NCBI GenBank assembly: GCA_015680685.1
Contig: MNCI01027241.1
Span: 35,651-76,146 of the forward strand
Origin: Gnetum montanum
Lineage: Eukaryota > Streptophyta > Gnetopsida > Gnetales > Gnetaceae
Direction of reading: 5' to 3'
Length of the DNA stretch: 40,496 nucleotides
Of this stretch, positions 20,673-31,944 are shown piece by piece (the stretch's first letter is position 1; every line of letters begins with the position of its first letter). Position numbers and translations under genes: made by a program. Below the pieces are notes generated by a model, which worked only from the letters and a program-made list of their open reading frames with translations, searched no databases and was not told the DNA's origin.

Positions 20673-22283
20673 ATGGTAGCCAACCAACTATTTGCTCCCC
20701 TGGTGAGTAATCCCTTTAACTTTATTAACTACCATGACATCCCAAAATACCTTCAGAACATAAACTTGTTGTTTGATATCACAACCCCTACTAGTGATGC
20801 CCACCAACACATACAATGTCTCTAAACCTTACTAGGGATCCATGACATTGTACAAAATGTTGTGGCATGTAGGGTGTCTATGACAACATTTAGGAGTAAA
20901 GCAACCCAATAGTTCTTGATGCTCCCTAATGCCTCTATCAACTCATTGCAAGAGTTTAAAAATAAGTTCCCAATTCAATTCAACAAGTTCACTAGCCCAA
21001 CCATAACATTGAGCAATTTTATAGACTTAAGAAAGCTACCCAGGGAAAATGTTTGGGATTACAACCTATGATTCATTCACCAACTTGCTTATCTACCAAG
21101 TGAGATGCACCCACATCTCGGTGGTATCCTCAACTTTTACTTGTCCACCATTAACCCATTCTTTGCCTATGCCATCAAATCTAATCCCAACATAACAAAA
21201 ATATAGGGAACAATGGCTAAATCCATGGAGTTAGAACAAATTACCCTCATGAATAGCATCCAAACCTAATTTTGAATGATGAGCATTACTAATCCTATGT
21301 AATCTAACCCTCTACCTCTACCAACTTTTCCAATGAACAATACTATGTTCCAAATTGTTGTTCCCCTTCAAATGACTCAGCCTACAAGTAGCTACTTTCA
21401 AGGTCCCATACCTTCTTCATTTCTACCATCCAACACTGGTTTCAATGATGACTAATTAGAAGCATTAATCCAATCCATCACAAAGCCAAATGGGATATCT
21501 AATCTAGTTGAATCTACAACTCAAAATCAGATGACCTAGATATTAACTTCATTGTAGAAACTTTCAAATGAAATGGTCAAACTAAAGTGGAACAATAACA
21601 AAGATCCTATATAGGCAAAAAAGCCAAGTACATTATTCAATGATGAGTATTTTTGCCTTCATAACACTAGGAAATATTCTGAGAGGACTTGTCCTCAATT
21701 CTTGGCATTATATGGTGATAATGCCTAGAGTCAACAAAACAGGAAACCCCTTGCTATGATCCTTAATGTAACTCATGAAACTAAGAATGTGAAGAGGTTT
21801 CCTCATTGGAACAACTTATGGTAAGTGACCCCAACCCACATAACGCTTGCTATTTTCAACTTAGTGACATTGTGAAAAACACATAGCAACAAACTAGCAA
21901 TAATCCCTATACTCCTCCACATAGAAGAGTTCTTAGCTAAAATATTACAAACAACCAAACTAACCCATCTCAAATAAATGCTCCACAATGGCCAAACTCC
22001 CTTCTCTACCTAGAAGAGCCCCACCTCAATAGGAAGCCAAAAATGTACATAAGACTCATGATTTGGTTAAGGATTTAAAAAGAGTTAAAGCCAATAGTTT
22101 GATGTATGATCTCCTACACTTTAACAAAATGAAAGAGGTAATCTAGAGTATAGTTCATACACCTGAAACCAAAAAAGAAAAATCCCCAATCCTCAAAAGG
22201 CAAGTTTGCTTTGTAGGAACTCCTAACACATCATTAACACAAAACGTAAATAATTCCATGATGACCCAAAAAGAGTAACCTCT
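20673..22283 (+). pseudogene. E3 gag, broken, ends at the E2 insertion
   Basis: From ATG 20673 one frame can be followed, with about a dozen stops, past 21720. The N-terminus (LVSNPFNFINYHDIPK) matches E5 (LVRNPFNFHNYHDIPK). The gag core follows, with TFRSKATQ[stop]FLMLPN and SINSLQEFKNKFPIQFNKF, the usual retrotransposon-gag spacing of Trp-Leu-Pro-SI-F-F. Near 21645 is a Cys/His-rich remnant (EYFCLHNTRKYSERTCPQF) that may be the nucleocapsid zinc motif. The frame is then lost before E2 interrupts it. Gag would form the particle; this copy cannot. Confidence 0.7.
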
Positions 22284-22290
22284 TGATGAG

Positions 22291-22386
22291 ACGTGATATC
22301 GCATAGGTCACGATATCGCATCCCTCACGATATCCCGTATCCAATATCGCATCGTCCCCTGCGATATCGCGTACGCGATATTGCGG
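22291..22386 (+). promoter_or_regulatory. GATATC-motif array in the E2 U3 promoter region
   Basis: Within 96 bp there are six near-palindromic units: GATATCGCA twice, GATATCCCG, AATATCGCA, GATATCGCG and GATATTGCGG. The centre TGCGATATCGCA is self-complementary. The array ends 15 bp before the TATA box. Other LTRs of the family keep only two or three units: 3752-3795, 9909-9938 and 28462-28492. The position suggests a cis-regulatory or chromatin-protein binding array, and the CpGs are likely methylation targets. Confidence 0.6.
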
Positions 22387-22400
22387 TGTGTCATCATATC

Positions 22401-22408
22401 TATAAATA
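22401..22408 (+). promoter_or_regulatory. TATA box of E2 5' LTR
   Basis: TATAAATA is followed by AGAGGTGGC, identical in context to 9953 of E1. Confidence 0.65.
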
Positions 22409-22667
22409 AGAGGTGGCTCTCCCTTGATTCTCCATCCTAGCCTAGAAGTAGGGAAACTCTGGCAGATTGATCACTCTAGAGATAGAATATTTTCCATGTG
22501 CCTGCAGTAGGAGTCCTAAAGTGAACAGATCTTTATTCGAGCAACATTGTACCTGAACACAAGTTGTGTACGGAAAAAAAGATGAACTTCCTAGATAAAC
22601 CTTGCAGTGCATGGAATAGGATTTCATTTAATGTTATTTATCTCTTTCTCTCTCACCCTTATCTCCT

Positions 22668-22824
22668 AGTAATGCAGAATGAGTACGACTTGATTACGAG
22701 CATTTAAGAATGTGTACGAATGATCAAGGAAGGGATGCTCATCACAGTAATGTGGAATGAGTATGACTTGATTACGAGCATTTAAGGATGTGTACGGATA
22801 ATCAAGGAATGAATGCTCATTGCA
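22668..22824 (+). repeat. 78-bp tandem repeat pair inside the E2 5' LTR
   Basis: Two units begin AGTAATG (22668 and 22746); both contain GACTTGATTACGAGCATTTA and end GATGCTCAT or AATGCTCAT. The same pair is in the E2 3' LTR (28775-28852 and 28853-28930) and absent from both E1 LTRs. Confidence 0.8.
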
Positions 22825-23281
22825 CTTAGGCTAGATTAGATTCTCTCAACCCTTTCCTCCTAATTAAGTGCCTCAGTACGACCACTTCGAGCACGTGCGT
22901 TACGCGTGGTGATCCCAGCAATGATTAGCATTTGGTAGCCACGGTTGCATCGGTTCAGGGTGTGTACGGTAAGTGGGAATGGATGTTGACACTAGGCTAA
23001 TTTAGACTTAGTTCATTAGTTAGAGTTAGCAATTAGTTTCTCAACCCTTCACCTTGTTAGCATAGGAGACATAAAACATTAAAGACTATAAAAATCATAT
23101 ACCTCAGACTCACTTAACCATACACTGTGACAACTACAAGTAAGTCTGGGAAGACAACGAATGATTAACCTTAAGATTTCCATGGGGCATGTAGGCACTT
23201 AGTCTACGAAGTTTGACTGGATCGTGCGTGCTATGCTCATATTCGTATGGTTGAGTGTAGGGGTACCTCGCCACTCATCAT

Positions 23282-23299
23282 AGGCACCGTTGCTGGGGA
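23282..23299 (+). other. E2 primer-binding site (tRNA-Asp type)
   Basis: AGGCACCGTTGCTGGGGA agrees with TGGCGCCGTTGCCGGGGA at 15 of 18 bases. The mismatches differ from those in E1, so the shared ancestor matches tRNA-Asp better than either copy. Confidence 0.75.
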
Positions 23300-23392
23300 C
23301 TAAGTGTTTGTTCACTAAGTAGGACATAAGAGATCATTTACATTGTTGGGAGCTTTAACGAACCTTAGGGTTAATGAAATAAAAATTATATA

Positions 23393-26300
23393 ATGGTAAA
23401 ATCAGTACACCTATAAGACATCATGTCTTCTTCGTCTTCTTCTCACCAGAGCAACTCACCACCTAGGGATAATACAAAGAATAGTCGGAAATCAAAAACA
23501 CATAGCCTAAATCAGCTAGTTCCTCAACAATATAGGGTGGAATATACTCATCCCGATGAGTATATTCCTAATTTTACTTTTACTTCCATCAAGATGAACA
23601 TTTGCGCTAGAGAGATCTACAAGGTAACATCGTGTTACCTCCAGATTGTGCAATCCCCAACATGCTTCTCCATGCCTTAGCACAGATTGGCATGACAGAG
23701 TTATATGTTGAATATGTTGCAGAAAATTTTGACATGAGGGATTACCTTCCCATAGATTTACAATGTATGATGGACTCAAGTCAGGAGAGCCAACATACAC
23801 TGTTGAAGGGCAAAGAGGTCCTGCACGTCCTTAGCGAAACTAGAGATGGTGAACCACTTAAAACAGGTTCACTATCAAATGATGTTCCTCCTCTTAATGA
23901 AAGTGAGAAGGTGGGATATTAGAACCTATGATCAATGATACACAACCATGGTTCTGGTGCCTAGGAACAACAACTGTTCACAGAGGGAATAACAACGCAT
24001 AATAAGGATGGGCACTTAGATCGTCATCACGATCGAGGCCGAAGAATCCTAAGAGAAGATAAGAAACATCGCTATGACAATGGTTCTTCTTCTTCTTCCC
24101 ATTCTTCACTTCACTCACCCTCTCCTTCCACCTCTAGGTGCAATCATGAAGGGCATAACAAAGAGGATAAAAGTAAGAAAAATAAGAGACCTCAACGAGA
24201 GAGTCGAGAGAGAGGACAAAGGCATGAATGAAGGGAAAGTAGGGAACAACGAAGACATCACAGGCATCATGAAAGAGATGATCATGATGAGCCCCTACTT
24301 GCAACCAAAGTATGCTTGATATAATGGAGGTAGTAAGAATCCAAACAAGGCATTTAAAAGATAGTCGGATCAGGCGTTTAGACATGAATAAAATCCCACG
24401 CTTCAAAGGGGGATACAACGCTGATCCGCAACATCATTTATAGGCATTTCATGATGTCTGTGCCTTGAAAAATATAGAAAATGAGTAGCCAAAACTTAAG
24501 TTGTTTCCGAGGACACTCACCAAGGAAGTAGAGAGTTGGTACCAGTCCTTAGAATTGGAGACCATTAGGAGGTGGAGTACGATGTTAGAACTCTTCAACG
24601 ATAAGTATCAAATGTACTCCAGAGTGTCTAACTTGCATAAGCAGATCCAAGGATGGAAGCAAGGTACTCATGAACCCTTGGATGCTACCATGACCCAACA
24701 CTACACATTTTTACATCGTTGCCCAGGCCATGGTTACGCACAGCGGGATCAACTTTGCCACATCGTAGATGGGCTAAGGTATGAGACTAGGAGAATCCTT
24801 GGGACTTATGCCCAAGGGCAATTATCAGAACTTAGAATCCATGAAGTACATCGATTGTTGGAGTAAGTAGCAAAAGAAGAAGGTGAGCTATGAAAAAGGG
24901 AAATTGCGGAAGAGTCTAAAGCGGAACAAAGTAGTGACAAAGGTAAGACAAAGTGCAGAGATTTAGGCCCTGCACATAACAATGGTCAGGGAAAATTTAC
25001 TATCTCCGATGAGGTTGTGGAATCAAACACAAATGATGACGGTGGATGTGAGATCTGCCACTATGACCATCCTAAGGGATGTTGTCCAATCATCTCACAT
25101 TTACAGGAGTTTGGGGTGTATGCACTTAACCCAAGACTCTACAAATGGTAGACACCCTGTAGGTTACCTTATCCCCAAGGTAACCCAAGGTAGTTCCACC
25201 AATCGTTAATGTACTATCCAAGTGGAACTCCACCACAACCCATCAGGCAGCATCAGCAGTGGATATACCCACAACCATGGGGGATGCCACCGCTAAAACG
25301 ACAATACCCTTACCGGCAACCTGATCCTTATGGTTATTATGTGTAGCAGCTGATTTCTCCAAGTGACTCTATGGATCACAAAACTCCCCAATGTTACTAC
25401 CAAGTTCAGGAGTACTTTAGGAGGACTCCTTCTCCTCCACGAGACGCTCCATACCCACACCATCCTCCTAATCCATTCGCACCTTTTCCACCAGTGGTTC
25501 CCATAACACCTCCTACTCCAACAATGCAAGGGGAACTCCCCACTCAACCGCAACAACGCCACGCTACGAGAGTAGTAAACATTCAACCCGTTGTTGGTTC
25601 TCACAACTGTAAAAAGAAAAGACCTTTCTTCAGAACCAGAAGCCCAGACAAGTTCTCACAACAACAAGCGATTGATTCTATGTATGCTCCTCCAAGAAAC
25701 AAAACTTCGGAGCACCCTTCAGTCCAACAACAGAGCTTAATGCATACGGTTATGTTAACACATACCATAATCGACTGGATCAAGGTAGGCAACCTTCCCA
25801 GGAAACTAACTGATCATGAGAGTCCCTTAATCTATTTACAAATTGCTAGAAATGAACCACATAAGGCTCTTCTTGACTCAGGTTCCAGAGTCAACTTAAT
25901 TTCATGAGAGATGTATCATGCCTGGAACCTGCCTCCACTCAAGAACAGCAATATTCACTTAGAGCTGGCCGACCAGTCCATCACTGTTCTGTTGGAACAA
26001 GTTGAGGACATCGTTACCACTGTGTGTGGTTGGTCCTACCTAGCTGATTTCCTGGTGATTGAGGTTAGCAATGACAAATGGGACTTCCCAATTATAATGG
26101 GAAGGACATGGCTGAGTACAGTAGACGCATGCCTAGGCATTCGTGATATTTCCTTGGAAATTTCTAAGATAAACATTTATGGAAAGATCAAGAAGAGGAA
26201 AGTTCCATGCATCACATACAGTGATTCATCGGTTGATGACATGTAGGAAATGCCTCCATGTAATAGGTGTGCCCTTGAAACTTTAAAACAAAGATGCCTG

Positions 26301-26573
26301 TATGTAGTAGCCACACAACCAGTTGTAGACACCCCATGATTGATAGCTACTCGAAAGAGCAACCAAATATGCATGGAACAAACTAAGGAGAAAAACCATG
26401 CCAACAACGAAGGCATAGATATGTTGGAATATGAGCATCACCAACTTCCACCCCTTAATCTAAGATCATCACTTGGGAGAAGTTGGACACTTTTAAGAAA
26501 TTCAAACAAGCTCTCATTATTTCAGATCTCTCCCTTTCCACTCAGTCATGGGGGAGATGGTCATCTATGCTAA
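23393..26573 (+). pseudogene. E2 gag-protease polyprotein, broken by frameshifts and stops
   Basis: The start at 23393 corresponds to the E1 start; ATG 23423 is the next in-frame option. The N-terminal block runs to a frameshift near 23575, continues in a second frame to about 24310 (Ser/His/Arg-rich region), then in a third frame to the end. The gag core is best preserved at 24501-24866 (LFPRTLTKEVESWYQSLE, then RCPGHGYAQRDQL). The zinc motif CEICHYDHPKGC is intact near 25050. The protease has an intact catalytic ALLDSGS (Asp at 25875), a stop three residues after VNLIS, and FPIIMGRTWLST near 26086. The end SHGGDGHLC is the same as in E1. Stops include 25191 (TAG), shared with E1. Relative to E1 and E4 about 60 codons are missing after the gag core, near 24925. 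Confidence 0.83.
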
Positions 26574-28435
26574 CCATATGGGGCCCTCAGTTCTTTTAAT
26601 TTTTTGTTTTACAATGTTTTTGTTTTACACATTTTTCTTTTACACATTTTTGTTTTACAAATTTCTTTAACTTTTCTTGTTTTTGTTTTACAACATCGTT
26701 ATACTTTTCACTTTTTGTGTGTGTGTTATTCACCCTGTAAGTTTTTCACCTAATAAGTGTTCTTCCTGATGATGTGAACTATTTTCATGTTGATTGCTAA
26801 TATTCGGTTTTTACCTTTAAGTCATGATGTTGATACTAAGGTATGTTCTTTTGATATGGCAAGCAATGAGTTGACTTCATCCATTCATCCACCAGTTTCT
26901 ATGGTCTCTCTCGGCTTGGCAATGTATAGTCCCTTCATAATAAGAACTTTAATCAGTGATTGGGCATTTCTCAAACTAAGGAAGGACTCAAGGATTAAAA
27001 AGGTGTGACTTCAAGGGAACTTGATGCATTTGTGTGCTTGTATGTTTTCTTCTTGAGTTTTCTCGTTGTTCTGATGTTACCCAATTATCAGAAGTTGATC
27101 CAATAAAAATAATAAGTCTTTGCATGGTGTGGTTCTCACGCATAAAAACACAAAAAACAAAAAAAAATGAGAATTCAAAGCACACCTCTTAGACGAAATA
27201 AACTTGGGCTACAAGCACTAGTTATGGAACCAAAAGTGTTCCCTTTAACTAAGGCCCTTCTCGCTTTCCATTCTCTCCTTTGTTTCATCGGAATGCTGGT
27301 GGCTCTTTGGAGGTGCATTCTTGTTACTTCAAGAGGATGGATTGGTCGAATGCGTTAATGCAAAGTCACTAGAAGTGGTTTGTTTAAGGCTGGAGTTGGA
27401 ATGAGATTTGGTAAGTCACATTAATCATGAGACACAAAGGGGCTATGCACCACCTTGTTCTTGGGACTCCATTCCATTCTCTTCTCTCCATCCTTCTCTT
27501 CATTATTCACGTCATTGCTAGTTGTATCGTTAGTGTATATATTTTGGTTGATGCATTGCTTTCTTTTTGGTAAACACTTGTGGTTAAGACTTTAACTCTT
27601 GTTCCAAATGACATTCCCAAAGCCTATGGACTCTTTGAATGTGGGTTTGTTAGGGCATTAAGGGCATGAGCCTACTTTGGGGAGGACCCACTGACATTCC
27701 TATTTGGTGCATCAGTTAACTTCTTTTCCCTAACATTTTTGCAATTAATTTTATTTTTTTCATTTCCATCTTGACATCTATTTCATCGATGCTATAGTTG
27801 TCCCTTTTTCTTCATCTTTCTTCTTCCTTTTTCATTTTCCATTCTAATGCTACCGAAGGTTCACGATTAGTCATGGGGGTACGGGGCCTGATTTTTATGA
27901 TTTTCTCTTAGCCTCAATTTTTTGATTTTTTCCCAACCCCTACACCTTCGGTAGTCATGAATATTATATCTCCAGACCCACAATCAGTCATACCACAACC
28001 TAGCCAATGAACTTACACCGAAGCAAGGTATTAATTACATGATGATTCATTTACCCTTGCTAATATAAGACTGTGTTATGTGTGTAGATGGTGATCATGC
28101 AACAACGGACCAGATCTAGAAGGAACACTTGGAATGGAGCAGTGCTGAAGTAGCTATGCAAGGAGCAAGATCGATGGCATGCTTATGGATGGACAATGAA
28201 AGGTGCAATCTTGGTGTTGGCAGTAGCAACACTTCTTTCTCTCTCTATTTCTCAACTACCAACTAAGGCCTAATGTCAATGTAATAAGGTGTTCACCCTT
28301 GTTGTCATGAACACCAGTTTTGTCAAGTCTTGTAATGATGATCTGTTCACATGTCATCCCATTAGTTCCATTTGAGTCAATAATTCCATACCTTCCCGAT
28401 ATTATTTTAAAGAACTCAAGGATGAGTTTTCATTT
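26574..28435 (+). mobile_element. E2 conserved non-coding tail in the position of pol
   Basis: The tail aligns with 8046-9884 of E1. AGTCATGGGGG stands at 26544-26554 (coding end) and 27869-27879. There is a TTTTGTTTTAC repeat cluster at 26600-26690. No reverse transcriptase or integrase motif is readable. Open frames at 26787-27008 and 27167-27358 have no counterpart that keeps frame in E1. Confidence 0.7.
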
Positions 28436-28448
28436 AGTCATGGGGGTA
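28436..28448 (+). other. E2 polypurine tract
   Basis: AGTCATGGGGGTA is identical to 9885-9897 and abuts the 3' LTR. Confidence 0.75.
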
Positions 28449-29383
28449 TGATGAGATCCCTCGCGATATCATGTTGTCCCCTACGATATTGCAGTGCACT
28501 GTCATATTTATATATAAGAGGCGGCTCTCCCTTGATTCCCCATCCTAGGCTAGAAGTAGAAAAACTTTGGCAGATTGATCACTCCAAAGATAGAATATTT
28601 TCCATGTGCTTGTAATAGGATTCCTAAAGTGAACGGATCTTTATTCGAGCAACATTGTACCTGAACACAAGTTGTGTACAGCAATAAAGACGAACTTCCA
28701 TATAAACCTTGCAGTACATGGAATAGGATTTCATTTAATGTTATTTATCACTTTCTCTCTCAACCTTATCTCCTAGTAATGTGGAATGAGTACGACTTGA
28801 TTACGAGCATTTAAGAATGTGTACGGATGATCAAGGAATGGATGCTCATCGCAGTAACGTGGAATGAGTACAACTTGATTACGAGCATTTAAGGATGTGT
28901 ACAGATAATCAAGGAACGGATGCTCATTACACTTAGGCTAAATTAGATTCTCTCAACCCTGTCCTCCTAGTTAAGTGCCTCAGTATGACCACTTCGAGCA
29001 CGTGCATTACGTGTGGTGATCCTAGCAATGATTAGCGTTTGGTAGCCATGGTTGCATCGGTTCAGGGTATGTACGGTAAGTTGGAACGCATGCTGACGCT
29101 AGGTTAATTTAGACTTAGTTCATTAGTTAGAGTTAGCAATTAGTTTCTCAACCCTTCACCTTATTAGCATAGAAGACATAAAACATAAAAGACTGTAAAA
29201 ATCATATACCTCGGACTTAACCATACACCGTGACAACTACAAGTAAGTCTGGGAAGACAATGAACGATTAACCTTAAGTGTTCCATGGGGTGTGTAGGCA
29301 CTTAGTTTGTGGAGTTTGACCAGATCGCACGTGCTATGCTCGTATTCGTATGGTTGAGTGTAGGGGTATCTCGCCACTCATCA
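28449..29383 (+). repeat. E2 3' LTR
   Basis: The 935-bp LTR is similar to 22284-23280 throughout, including the two 78-bp units. It is about 60 bp shorter, mainly because the U3 GATATC array has only two units here. TATA variant TATATATAA at 28509. Ends CCACTCATCA. Confidence 0.88.
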
Positions 29384-29434
29384 CCTCCTTTCCTAACTCT
29401 AATCATTTAAGGAAAGAACATTTATAACTATTTG

Positions 29435-30589
29435 ATGGATTCTAGAGCAACCATTGGTGTCATAACTCTTGAGGTATGTAAGGATTTAGAAGAACAAATG
29501 ATACCATAGACAAAAAGTGTGATTCAACTTGATGGATTCAACGTACCTATAGTAGGGTCATTAAAAGGAGTGAAAGTACAACTTAAACAATACCCTACAT
29601 TTACATGTTATACAAATATCCTAGTAGTTAACATGTTTCCCACTTATGATGTGCTCTTATCTACAACTTTTAGAGCTAAGTTTGGGGGTTTCTTTAGGTT
29701 ATATTTCTTAGAACTATTAATCCCTATCAAATAAAAATCTAAATATATGAATATAATTAGAGAACCCTTCTATAAGCAAGTGGTAAAAAACTTTTATCAA
29801 TAGAATACATTGTTGGAAAATAAAAATACTATCCTTTACATTGGAGTTATTAGGGTTGAGTGTGGAGAACATGTTATAGATTACCATTTGAGTGAAATTA
29901 CAAAAATAAATAATTTTCCTCATATAGATTCCACCCAACCCTACCAAACGTTTAGAGAAGGTGAAGAAATCGATGAAGATACCTTGCCTTATCATCAACA
30001 TGATGGATAGGGATTTCTTCTTGGTGATTTGCTACCTTTAAGGGAAGATAAAGATGTAAATAAGATCCTACCTCTAAAAATATTTTTAGGTGTGCTAAAT
30101 GGTAATGACACATCCATGGAACATGTTCTTAGAAAGGCTATATTTCATGACTCACCAAGACTTAGACCTATTAAACCTAAGATTGAAAATTGAATGAAAG
30201 ATGAACTTCATGAACTTGTGGAATCTAAAATTATTCATCTTATAAAACAAGCAAATTTAGTGCTTTATAGAAAATGAACAAAAAAGTTAAGATTATCTCT
30301 TGATCATAATTATCAAGAAATTATTAAATGATGTCTTGATGAGAAGTATGTTGGTGAAGTCTTTAAGACAGGAGACCTAGTCCCAAAAAGAGGTAGAAAA
30401 TTTGACCAAGAAAATCCTTAAGGTAAGTTCTCTCTTATGTCGTCAGGCTCATTCTGAGTTAAAGACATCATTGGCCCTATGTATACAAAATTGCTGGTGT
30501 AAGGATATAGGTTACAAAGCAATTTTAACGCATTTCATTTGAAGCATTTCTACTTAGGTGCTCCATGTGAACACTTGGTAGATCCTTAG
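29435..30589 (+). pseudogene. E3 protease plus internally deleted pol
   Basis: A single frame of about 385 codons carries scattered stops. It starts with the aspartic-protease signature MDSRATIGVIT (DSGA changed to DSRA), followed by IQLDGFNVPIVG and NILVVNMFPTYDVLL, the usual protease second half. A linker leads to RPIKPKIEN[stop]MKDELHELVESKI and IRLSLD-like KLRLSLDHNY, which correspond to the N-terminal edge of reverse transcriptase. At about 30320-30340 the frame jumps, without a shift, to VFKTGDLVPKRGRKF, then GKFS, VKDIIGP and FNAFHLKHFY, the extreme C-terminus of a Ty3/gypsy pol behind integrase. The polymerase core, RNase H and the integrase core are therefore missing. Domain identities rest on remembered family patterns. 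Confidence 0.65.
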
Positions 30590-31944
30590 TTGTATGTTTT
30601 TTACCCTTTTCCATGCATTTCATTTGTATATAGTTTCATTTACATGTTGTCTCTGCATTTCCATCCTTTCTTTATTAGCACATTGGTTTTGGTTTTAGCT
30701 TTTAATATAATCTTAATAATCATTATGATCATTTGAGTTACTTCGCATTGGGTCATCATAACACCATTGAAAAATCATGTATAAATAATGCTTTATATGA
30801 TATATCCTAGTATTATAACCTTATTTATATTATATATTTTAATAATGCCATGATTTTTCCCAATCATTTTTAAGGTTTTAGTTTTATTTCTATGTTGGAT
30901 TATGGAGAATGGAATTTATGTTGCTTATCATGAAATCATCATGATCATGTGAGTGTAGGATATGTGACATTGGAGAATGGTAAGCCACAATCACTAGGTG
31001 ACCTTGGAAAATTTCATTTTCTTTCCTTCTCCTAACCCCAAGCCTTTAAGTGTGATGATTCATGGCTTCCTTGTGATCAACAAGGTGAAGTTTGTTCATC
31101 TTCACTTAATAACCCTTAGCCACCCAAGAGACTTGTTATGATAAGCCTTAGCCACCCAAGAGACTTGTAATTAAAGCCACATACATGAGAGTTGAATTGC
31201 ATCATGGGAAAAGTTCCAAAAGGACTATGTTCTTTGGTAGCGTAGCTAATCGGAAAGACTTGTGTTGGAATTCCTACCTTAAAAATGAAGTACACCATGA
31301 GCAAAATTTCTTAAAAAAAGAAAAAAAGAAAAGGAAATAAGGACCATGTTCATTGCTGATGTAATAAATTCTTGAGTGTGATGAGGTCTAGCAGTAATCC
31401 TCACCCTAACCTCCATTTCCCCTTTTGAACCTATTTCCCAAAACTTCAAAAAAAAAAGCAAATAATAACTTTTTATCCATTTTCTTTCTAAATGTCAAAA
31501 AAAATAGAGTCCCAAGAAAAAATCCAAAAGTTGTGGCTAGCAATGATCCAACATGATCCTGCCCTCCTCATTAAGTTTAGTATAGGTCTTGTGCTCAAAG
31601 TAGTCTACATGGTTTTGACTTCTATCTTGTGAAAATATTGAGAATGTGATCTTAGTTATATGCTTTACTTATATATGTATGTCCCTATGTAGTTAAAATT
31701 ATGATTTATAAGAGTATATATTTTTAGCTTGATTAAATAAGATGGTGTGGTTGGGTGGCCCATGTCTAGTTCTCTTTTTATTATATGGTTATTTTAATCA
31801 TGTTTGAACAAGTATATTTTTCTTTCAATTTTTAATTCTTCTATTTTTATGATGTTTTTGGTTCTCTATTTTTTGCATCATTTTAAAATTTCAGTCATTT
31901 TGCTATCCTTGCACTTGCATGAAATTTCTAGTTTCGAGGCTAAG
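30590..31944 (+). other. E3 3' untranslated tail
   Basis: The 1.35-kb non-coding tail between pol and the 3' LTR is AT-rich. A 23-bp string starting CCTTAGCCACCCAAGAGAC is duplicated at 31114-31136 and 31146-31168, each followed by a similar linker. No polypurine tract as clear as in E1/E2 was seen directly before 31945. Confidence 0.5.

Larger units (their letters stand above)
22284..23280 (+). repeat. E2 5' LTR
   Basis: At 997 bp it is longer than the E1 LTRs for two reasons: an expanded GATATC array in U3 (22291-22386) and two tandem 78-bp units (22668-22824) missing from E1. It has TATAAATA at 22401-22408, GATCTTTATTCGAGCA (about 22529), and the shared CACTTCGAGCACGTG block near 22886. 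Confidence 0.88.
22284..29383 (+). mobile_element. E2: second gag-protease-only element, nested in E3
   Basis: This 7,100-bp element has the same layout and orientation as E1: LTRs 22284-23280 and 28449-29383 (TGATGA...TCATCA), a tRNA-Asp-type primer site, a gag-protease frame 23393-26573, a non-coding tail, and a polypurine tract. The flanks CCTCT (22279-22283) and CCTCC (29384-29388) form a 5-bp target duplication with one change. No reverse transcriptase, RNase H or integrase is visible. Compared with E1 its coding frame has fewer stops, but it has at least two frameshifts and lacks a ~60-codon linker. Confidence 0.86.

Noticed and set aside
22668-22824. Repeated units considered as a CRISPR-like or satellite array
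   Set aside because: There are only two units of 78 bp without spacers, in plant LTRs; the same pair recurs in the partner LTR.
24074-24319. 81-codon plus frame rich in Lys/Glu
   Set aside because: It is a wrong-frame reading of the E2 Ser/His/Arg-rich gag linker; the neighbouring frame matches E1.
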